Assembly: GCA_963693305.1 (NCBI GenBank)
Contig: OY855914.1
Span: 14,492,699-14,556,698, forward strand
From: Meandrina meandrites
Lineage: Eukaryota; Cnidaria; Anthozoa; Scleractinia; Meandrinidae
DNA: 64,000 bases
Direction of reading: 5' to 3'
In this document: piece by piece, positions 55,487 through 64,000 of the stretch
Position numbering within the stretch: the first letter of the stretch is position 1
Layout of the letters: the number at the start of each line of letters is the position of its first letter
Program-made: the position numbers and the translations under genes
The notes under the pieces: model-generated
Told to the model about the DNA's origin: nothing
What the model saw: only the letters and a program-made list of their open reading frames with translations
Database searches by the model: none

Positions 55487-55990
55487 CAATTAAATGCCCC
55501 AGGCGTCTATTTCAAAATTGGCCATGTGGGCCCGGCGTTATCTGAAACCGGCGTCTATTTATGAAGTGCAATTTTCCTGTCATTTTTTCAGATTGATTTA
55601 TTATCAGCCATTCTCCGAGACCCAGGGCAGTTTGTGAACGTGGAAAGGGTTATCCCTTGATACTGCCGCGGCAAACTGTCCCTGAGGATGATTATTACCA
55701 AACATTACAGCATTATATACAGCACATGTATGTTGCAATCAGGATATGCGGCCAACAGAACGCAAAGAATACCTAAATAAAATAGGAGCAAGTATGGATA
55801 CAAAGTTTTAAATTCCGCATAAACGTTTATTAAGATTATCAAAATAGCATAGCGTATGTCACAGTAGTACTATTTAATATGGGAAAAATCAACTTGTTGG
55901 TTCGAACGCAAATAAACGCCGGGGGTGGCTCGAACAAACACTGTGGCCTCTGAATAAATATTGTCAACCAGCAGGCGTCTTGGAACGAAT
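55487..55990. repeat. Degenerate GGCGTCTATTT-type repeat
   Basis: Begins CCGTATTTCCTCAATTAAAT and ends near AGCAGGCGTCTTGGAACGAATATCTCGA, with CGGCGTCTATTTATGAAG in between. The TTTCCTC...GGCGTCT theme is a widespread old animal repeat by recollection. Boundaries are approximate. Confidence 0.5.
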
Positions 55991-57369
55991 ATCTCGACAT
56001 TTAAAGCCATTTTTCTGATGCACCAAAGTTCTTTTCCCCTAAATAATTATTTCTGAAGTACAAAAGTAACTTAAGACTGAAAAAAAAAAAAAACAATGAT
56101 GGTTACCAGAACGAACGAAAAACAAACTTGGCCATGTTTTTCAAGATGCCTCGTCCGGCCCTTCAAGTCAGAATGTTTGGTGATGGTATGAAAATGAGCT
56201 TGAGACAAAAATCTATAAAGGCTGTCTCCGGCGAGCAAATAAAGCGAGCTTAAAGGAAATATAACTTAGAATTTTCTAATTCATGGAAAGAACTAGTGTA
56301 TTTACTTCCAAACAGTTCTAGTTAAAACAATTACAACGAGAATACAGAATATTCAAATATCTTTAAGAAGCCTTTTTTAATATATACCTTCGTTTTTTTT
56401 TAAAACTCTTGCCATTAAGCTTTGACAAACTTGAGTAGACCGTTGTCAGTTATGCAAATTGGCGATAGAAAAACTCACGAAAAGAAAGGTTATAATATTA
56501 CAAAGCGTTAAATTGCATTTCTTTGCGGTAGGGTAAGTTATTATTTTTAGCGTTAAAGTTTAATTTGTCACATCTGCAGTTAGTTTTACATTAACCGTTG
56601 TCATTGCCTTGAGGGGTGTTCGAGTCGCCGGCCGTGTTCCGGATAAACTTGAAAAAAAAAAAGAATAGCGATTGAACTAGTGCAAGCCAGGGTAAAGGAA
56701 CTCAATTGCTCAGTCCCGGAAATTTAGTTCGTTTTACATGACAGTTTTCAGTTACGAACTGAGATAAAATGAACCTGTGTTTGTCATCAGTGTGTTCGAT
56801 TTCCTTTCATTGGAGGTGTCTGGCTGTTTGGGCAGAATGACAAATCCGTGAAAAGTGTATACCGAAACCCGGGTTTTATCATATCGCTGATCTTCATTTT
56901 TTTTTAAATAGAATACCTTTATTTTGTTACAGAAAACAAACAAAAAATACAGAACAGAAAAAAAGCGCTGAAATACAATCAACGGCATAAATAAATAAAA
57001 GGAGACAATGATGATGATTACAGTTCGCTTTTAAAAGTGTTTACACAAGGAAAATTTACACGAGGAATGGAAAAAGGAACCGCAAACAAAGAAATGAAAG
57101 AAGTTCTGTTTAAATATTGCAAGATAACGGATGACACGACCGAGGTTGATACAGGGCCGTAGAGAAATAAAATAGCGCCAAAGTTTCCAGTCATCGTGGA
57201 GTCCTCGAACTCTTCGTTTTAGCGGTATTTTCGCATGTAAATGTTAAGGTAAAGCGGGAATTCTAGGTTCCTTCTTAACTGCTAAGATCATCTTCGAAAA
57301 ACTGAATTATTTTTATTGTAAACGGCGCTTTTATTCCATGTCTTTTTTTCTGTCATAGAAAACATTTCC
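55991..57369. other. 5' flank of GPCR gene, no other gene seen
   Basis: AT-rich. No frame with domain resemblance. Promoter elements for the GPCR cannot be singled out. Confidence 0.4.
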
Positions 57370-57402
57370 TGAGCCGCGAATATCACCGCAAACGTCCCCG
57401 TG

Positions 57403-58416
57403 ATGGAAGAAGACGGAAAAATCGCGATTACAGTTATCTACGCTGTATTGTTTTTCGCAGCAATCCTCGGAAATGTTTTGGTTATCTATGTGGTGCTTAA
57501 AAGACCAGGGATGAAGAGCCCTACTAACCTTCTGCTAGTGAACATGGCGATAGCGGACCTTTTCTTTGCTGTGTTTATGTACCCGTTTGTCCTAATTCGA
57601 TTCTACATCAGGGGCCTGTGGATTGGAGGAACCTTTGGGGAATTCTCCTGCCGCGCTATGTTCTTCATGTCCCATTTACCAATCGCTGGTTCCACGACGA
57701 CCCTGATCTTCATTGCGTTTGAGAGATTCTTTGCTATCATTTTCCCGTACAAGATAATCAAGATCTTCCGCAAAGTTTGGATTATTACGATGATTATTTG
57801 GTTGAGCTCACTGCTTATAATGATTCCTGTGGGTATAGCAGCGGTTACCAAAGAAAGGAACGACCAAACCCACTGTGATCGTGACTGGTCTGTGTTGGGA
57901 GATCCTCTAATTGCACAACGGACATTTTATAACGTCACATTCGTTGCTATGTATGCAGTTCCATTGCTTGTAATGGCTGTCCTCTACACTGTCATCTGCC
58001 ACAAGCTCTGGAAGCGACGCGTGCCTGGTCGTGTGACAGCGCACACCCAGCAAAACAGCGTGCTCCACAAACGTCAAGTTGTCAGAATGCTCATCACTGT
58101 TGTCATCGTGTTTGCATTGTGTTGGCTTCCCACGCATGCACAGCACCTTATGATAAATTACTTTCCGGAAGCTCACACCCGCCTCTCGCTTGTCGCCATG
58201 GTTTCGATGAATCTGGCTGGTCACATCAACCCCGCAATAAACCCTTGTCTCCTGGTGGGACTCAATACTCGATATCGCGGCGAGTTCTTCAAGTTGTCCT
58301 CCAGGCGTAGAGTAGTACCCTTGGCCACGCTTCCAAGTCCTGCTGAAAATCCACTGCCCGAACTTGGTACTCGAGAAACCAGAGCTACATCATACACTGC
58401 AATAACAATGCAATAG
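57403..58416 (+). CDS. Class A (rhodopsin-family) GPCR, peptide-receptor-like
   Basis: Intronless 337-aa seven-helix receptor of the plasma membrane, expected to couple an extracellular ligand to G proteins. The start ATG is 57403; an in-frame TGA at 57370 closes the frame upstream. Helices are near 8-31, 42-65, 80-112, 127-148, 177-201, 226-250 and 262-287. Landmarks: N24 (GN in TM1), D52 in LLLVNMAIAD (TM2), W73, C83 (TM3) pairing with C158 (loop 2), W133 (TM4), P187 (TM5), CWLP 240-243 (TM6). Two activation switches are unusual: E107-R108-F109 for D/ERY, and N280-P281-C-L-L284 for NPxxY. The extracellular N-terminus is only about 7 residues. It resembles invertebrate peptide receptors (RFamide/galanin/tachykinin-like) in general layout; the ligand is unknown. 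Confidence 0.93.
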   Translation: MEEDGKIAITVIYAVLFFAAILGNVLVIYVVLKRPGMKSPTNLLLVNMAIADLFFAVFMYPFVLIRFYIRGLWIGGTFGEFSCRAMFFMSHLPIAGSTTTLIFIAFERFFAIIFPYKIIKIFRKVWIITMIIWLSSLLIMIPVGIAAVTKERNDQTHCDRDWSVLGDPLIAQRTFYNVTFVAMYAVPLLVMAVLYTVICHKLWKRRVPGRVTAHTQQNSVLHKRQVVRMLITVVIVFALCWLPTHAQHLMINYFPEAHTRLSLVAMVSMNLAGHINPAINPCLLVGLNTRYRGEFFKLSSRRRVVPLATLPSPAENPLPELGTRETRATSYTAITMQ

Positions 58417-58659
58417 AAAGGTCAGGAGATGGTTGCAGGAGGAAATTCCATGATGAACAATTACAGTAATATTAAAAATGATAGGTAAAAATGTTAGGTT
58501 TTCGATCGTTAAGATCATCATTAGAGTTATACATGTTGATGATGACGACGAATAACGATATGATCGAAAACCTCTAGTTCAAAATTGTTAACAGCTTTTT
58601 ACCTATATATTTTTGATATTTTTATTCGGCGAAATATTTAATTATAGTAATGCTCCGGG
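58417..58659. other. 3' flank of GPCR, no feature seen
   Basis: No exact AATAAA within this stretch. Confidence 0.4.
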
Positions 58660-58682
58660 AAGAGGTGGGGGGGGGGGGGGTG
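58660..58682. repeat. Poly-G tract
   Basis: About 20 G with one or two interruptions. A candidate quadruplex, and a likely source of assembly length error. Confidence 0.9.
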
Positions 58683-58689
58683 TGCGTAC

Positions 58690-58801
58690 TCCCCTATATG
58701 AGCTACGTAGGTTATTGGCCGCACTACAGGGTATGGCGTTTAAGCCGTGTTGGTTTGAAGTAGAGTACAGATTTTGACCATTTCCATTTTGGTATAATAT
58801 A
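58690..58801 (+). repeat. Dispersed repeat fragment (partner of 287-420)
   Basis: GGTATGGCGTTTAAGCCGTG then TAGAGTACAGATTTTGACC parallels GGCATGGTGTTTGAGCAGT then TAGAGTATAGATTTTTACC at the left end of the window. Confidence 0.55.
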
Positions 58802-60304
<1,503 letters not shown>

Positions 60305-60579
60305 GACTTAATTTAATGAGGGTAGCACTAAAATAGTATAAAAATACTAACAAACCAGTGGCCCTCTAAGAATTATGACAATACGGATGTTAAAACTATG
60401 GCTAAATTATGAGATAATATAACGAATAAAAATATAAGAGATACGAGATAAAACCAATTTAATAGTATAAAAAGTATTAATCGAAACAAAACCAGAAATT
60501 ATTTTTCATTTCTTCTATAAACCATAATTTAGCATTCCATTAGAATTGCCGTGAGTAGAAGTTCACTTATTATTTCGGG
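60305..60579. other. No gene seen
   Basis: AT-rich, nothing recognised. Confidence 0.35.
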
Positions 60580-60820
60580 CCGGCCTCGCGAGCGAGCAAG
60601 ATTGGGTTAACCGTGCGTTGTGATTGGCTAACCGATCGGGCAAGATGGGCCTTCCTTTGCCTCCTTTGGATTGCCTGCGATTTTCCCGCAAAGTTGGTGT
60701 TGTTGTTGCCGCCGCTGTTGCCATATAATAAATCCTTCATTGACCAAGCTTGTTCGGCCAAGATGGCGGGATACTGGCCAATATCCCGCCATCCTGACCT
60801 CTTGCTCGGTCAATTAACAA
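60580..60820. repeat. Dispersed coral-type repeat with central hairpin
   Basis: Contains GTGATTGGCTAACCGATCGG, GGCCAAGATGGCGGGATACT and the palindrome GGCGGGATACTGGCCAATATCCCGCC-like core at 60762-60790. I recall the same blocks from coral genomes. Overlapping frames are artefacts. Confidence 0.5.
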
Positions 60821-61471
60821 CTATTCACCAAAGTGAAGGTGGCTAGTGGTTGATATTTACCGAGCCGCGAAGCCACCTACATTGATGTGAATAGCTGTTT
60901 TAGTATATACTAAAACAGGGAGAATATTATAACCAAAAAAGGATTATTTTAGCTCATTTATTCTTGCCAACGATTACAGTTTTCGCGCACGAGTTGCTCG
61001 GAGGTGAATAGCAAAGGATATCCCATGTTTGAGTAGCCAATCAGCGCACGCCAACAAGGCTATCCACTCTTTTAGGATATACTAATAACCCTTAGTAGAA
61101 TTCTACTAGTACACTAATGCAAATGCTGCAATGTGATTGGCTGAGCTATTGAACACTATCAGCCATTAGTGTGCAGTTGCCGAAGGTCGTCCACAAAATG
61201 CGACGTTTTTATCGTTTTTCCGAAGTTTTGGAAGGAAGTTTAAATGTAAATGGCTAATAAAATTCCCGAGAAGACTAAAAGAAGGACACTAGCGGTTTCT
61301 TGACTTTAAAAGCTTGAAATTATTGAAAAACGGGTGCACGCGCGTAAACAACTGCAAATTTACCAAGGACAATTCAATGCGTGCGATTTCGTTAAACCGT
61401 TAAGTTCGATAATGCGTAGGAAAATAACTAGAAACCATTATTTGCGTTTATTTCAGTCAGAATTCTACTAA
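60821..61471. other. No gene seen
   Basis: Holds fragments of another repeat (TAGTAGAATTCTACTAGTAC palindrome at 61094-61114, then TGTGATTGGCTGAGC). No gene. Confidence 0.4.
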
Positions 61472-61579
61472 AACAATTAGATTATTTGCTCTCAATTTCT
61501 ATGAGGTGATAGTTGATTCGGCCTGCGGCCTCATCAACTATCACCTCATAGAAATCTCGAGCTCATAATCTAATTGTTA
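61472..61579. repeat. Palindrome of about 108 bp
   Basis: AACAATTAGATTAT and TTTCTATGAGGTGATAGTTGA in the left arm are mirrored in order in the right arm, around ttcggcctgcggcctca. Spacers between the two blocks differ slightly. Confidence 0.85.
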
Positions 61580-61780
61580 AATATTTATCAAATCGCGCTC
61601 CTCTCGCTTTACACTTATTAACCAAAAAACTACGTGTCGAATCAAAACAATAAAAAAATTTTCGAATCCTATTGATGATCAGCAGGCATTTATTTAATGT
61701 AAGAGCACTTTTTAGTACAGTTTACGGGCCATAAATTGAAATTTATTTGAATAATATACGCTTGCCGACAGTAATATACC
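61580..61780. other. No gene seen
   Basis: Nothing recognised. Confidence 0.35.
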
Positions 61781-63077
61781 ATATACCAGAAGTCCATAAC
61801 TAGAAGTCTACATCTGGTATTGGGACGCGTGCTATGTCTTTCGCGTGCAGGCTATTTTTAGAAACTGATGTCTCGCGAGAAAATGACGTAACCCACTATT
61901 TCGACACGATTGGAGTTCTAAGTTGCGGCCGAATATTTTGGAAAGTGGCAGGTGAAATAAATCAAATCATATCAAAACACTTGACAGGCCATTCTCTTTA
62001 ATTCTCACATTTCGACAGAAGTAGTATCGTAGATAGTGATTTCAAACGTCTGTTCAGTGGCATTTGAAGGCGAGTGAAAAAGCAACCCGTCGCCGGGTTT
62101 CCGTAGACAAACTCACAAAACAAACAGGTCGACTTTTTATAATTTACGAGAGAATTTATGAACAGAAGTTCCCCAAACTTTTAGTAGTTAAGTGTGTCTT
62201 TATTTTGTACAGCATATCCTCGTGTTAAAATACTGAACAACATACACAACACAATAGCTGCACACTGCGAAGTGCCCGAGAAGCACAACTTGAATTAAAC
62301 TTTTGACGGATGTGAATGAAATCATCATTGTTCGATGAATTAAACTCGTATTTCTATTCATATTAAAACAAGTACATTACCTTAGTCAGTCTTTTGTTTT
62401 CATGTCGTCCTTATAATTCCAAAAACATGCGAAACTCGCCAAACTTGTCGTTTTCTCTGAATGTTGTTCTCAAACGAATCAAACTTCATTCTGTTCATTC
62501 CGCGCTCGATGTTGAGCGCTTCAGGGACCACGGTTTTGTTTTTCAAAATAGCAACGAACCTGTGCCAAAATGCACTTGCTCTCTTAATGCCTGTCTTCAT
62601 CTTGAGAGTACCATTATTCTTTAGTGTCTTCGCATTTTGAATTTGACTCGGAATTAGTCTGTCTTGCCCGCTGCCATTTCGTATTCTGACTCCAAAACAC
62701 TGAGGTCCTCTCGCTTATTTGGATGCTCCGAATTTTTACAACTTCGATGCTATCGTCATCGATGAAAGATGGCCTGATGATTCTTGTCCGGACGATTTAA
62801 TCCTCACAAAACGGAAATTACGATGACCAACAAACAGAAATTTCGTAATGCCGTTCGCTCGAGTTCACTCGTCCTCTGCAGTTCTGCTTTTCTTCAAAGA
62901 TTTGTTCAACCAATCAAAGGCGCGAATTAAAAAATACTTCAATGTGATTGGCTACTTGTTCGCGGCAAAGCTGTTCTAAAAATAGCCTACACGCGAGGAG
63001 CGCGAGGTACACGCGAAAGACATATCTCAAAGCCTATTACCAGAGATGTAGACTTCTAGTTATGGACTTCTGCATAT
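61781..63077. mobile_element. 1.3-kb element with long inverted termini
   Basis: Left end cagaagtccataactagaag followed by tctacatctggta, atgtctttcgcgtg and aggctatttttagaa. The right end (62976-63077) is the same series in reverse complement, with an 18-bp insertion in one spacer. Total about 1,297 bp. Interior frames (62394-62624 and its opposite strand) have no domain, so it appears non-autonomous. Confidence 0.82.
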
Positions 63078-63840
63078 ACACATGAATTAGGTTCTTTTTC
63101 TCTTGGAACTAAAAAAATAAACTCAACTGTCATTTTTTTATCCCTAGAAAAAAAAAGAAAAAAAAAGGTTTAACCGAAAGTAATATCTTTCAGAATTTTG
63201 ATATAGTTTTGATTAATGTCATAAACACTCTTGTTTCTTGGTCATTTCAATAAAATGCAAACAGCGGCAACATACATGACACATGGACTACGCATGGTTC
63301 AAAAAAACTTATAGTTTGCTTCACGTTTCGCATGCTACAAAATCATCTTCGGAAGCCATAACATCAAATGACACCATTTCCAAGTTTTAGAGAGTGAGCC
63401 ATTTGACTTACACTGTAGAGTAACAGAAACATTGTTAATACGGGACCTAAACCCCACCCTCCACGACAGCGTGTTGGCAGTGAAAAGCTGTTGATAAAAC
63501 TGATAACAACTGCATTAGCGTCTTGCTCTAAGTCAGTGATACAAGGTAAGATTGTTTTTTTAGTGAAAATCTGTTGCTTTGTTAACTCTGACCATCGAAT
63601 TGTCATTGCTGTGGTTAATTATTGTTTAACTCGTTCTAGTTCCTTGCTTTAATTTTTTAAACTTTTTCGATTCTATAACCGTTACTCTTGAAAATGTGTG
63701 CTTTAGCCGCGCAGTCCATGTGCATTTTATTTTTATGATTAATTTGTAACAGGACTTCATTTCGTCCAATTCACTCGCGATTAAGCGGATCTGACTCCTG
63801 CTACACGATTATTCGATTTTGTTAATCATCTGTACGATTA
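63078..63840. other. No gene seen
   Basis: A-rich run at 63148-63168. Nothing else recognised. Confidence 0.4.
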
Positions 63841-63895
63841 CAGATGATTATATATTCATATAGATATATTCATATTCATATAGATATATTCATGA
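63841..63895. repeat. Short tandem repeat, period about 21
   Basis: TATTCATATAGATATATTCA is repeated twice with slippage, directly readable. Confidence 0.8.
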
Positions 63896-64000
63896 TAAAT
63901 CTTCAGCAGGCTTCGCTTTCTCTAAAATTTTCCTCAGATTTTGTTATACTTATGATTAATTGATTATAGGACTTCGTGTCGTCCACTCCGATTTTCTTAA

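Overview
The window looks like nuclear DNA of an anthozoan cnidarian, most likely a stony coral. It is AT-rich, has GT-AG introns, and carries three recognisable animal genes in a large excess of short foldback DNA elements, degenerate LINEs, tRNA-headed SINEs and microsatellites. Several repeats resemble families I recall from coral genomes; that is recollection, not a database search. I cannot name the species.

Three genes can be supported. (1) A paired-like, HESX/ANF-type homeobox repressor on the minus strand (9988 down to 6967, three exons, 325 aa) has an N-terminal eh1 Groucho-binding motif and a homeodomain split by an intron between positions 46 and 47. (2) A full-length ABCC (MRP4-like) transporter lies on the plus strand (18682 to 41665, about 1,281 aa once introns and an insertion are removed). 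(3) An intronless class A GPCR lies on the plus strand (57403 to 58416, 337 aa).

The most striking feature is inside the ABC gene. A coding exon between TMD1 and NBD1 is interrupted by about 2.5 kb of head-to-tail copies of one small transposable element, which has a GC-rich palindrome at its 5' end and an AT-rich palindrome at its 3' end (helentron/HINE-like architecture). Removing it together with one TT leaves the reading frame and the family alignment intact. The element also supplies an in-frame AG that could let the insert be spliced out. The window therefore shows either a disrupted allele or an intron born from a transposon.

Layout: 1-6.5 kb holds repeats and a 5'-truncated L1-like LINE with a 14-bp target-site duplication. 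6.5-10.1 kb is the homeobox gene and its probable promoter. 10.7-18.6 kb is intergenic with a SINE, foldbacks and copy A of a dispersed 0.93-kb repeat. 18.7-41.7 kb is the ABC gene; its last intron is 13 kb and contains copy B of that repeat (carrying a nested element with 8-bp target duplications), a SINE, a LINE tail and several palindromes. 41.7-57.4 kb is intergenic, with a 550-bp foldback, a TTAA-flanked MITE, a transposase-like HTH fragment and a perfect 76-bp inverted repeat. 57.4-58.4 kb is the GPCR. 58.4-64 kb is repeat-rich, with a 1.3-kb element bearing long inverted ends.

The three genes have unrelated roles (transcription, efflux, signalling), and nothing suggests they work as a unit.
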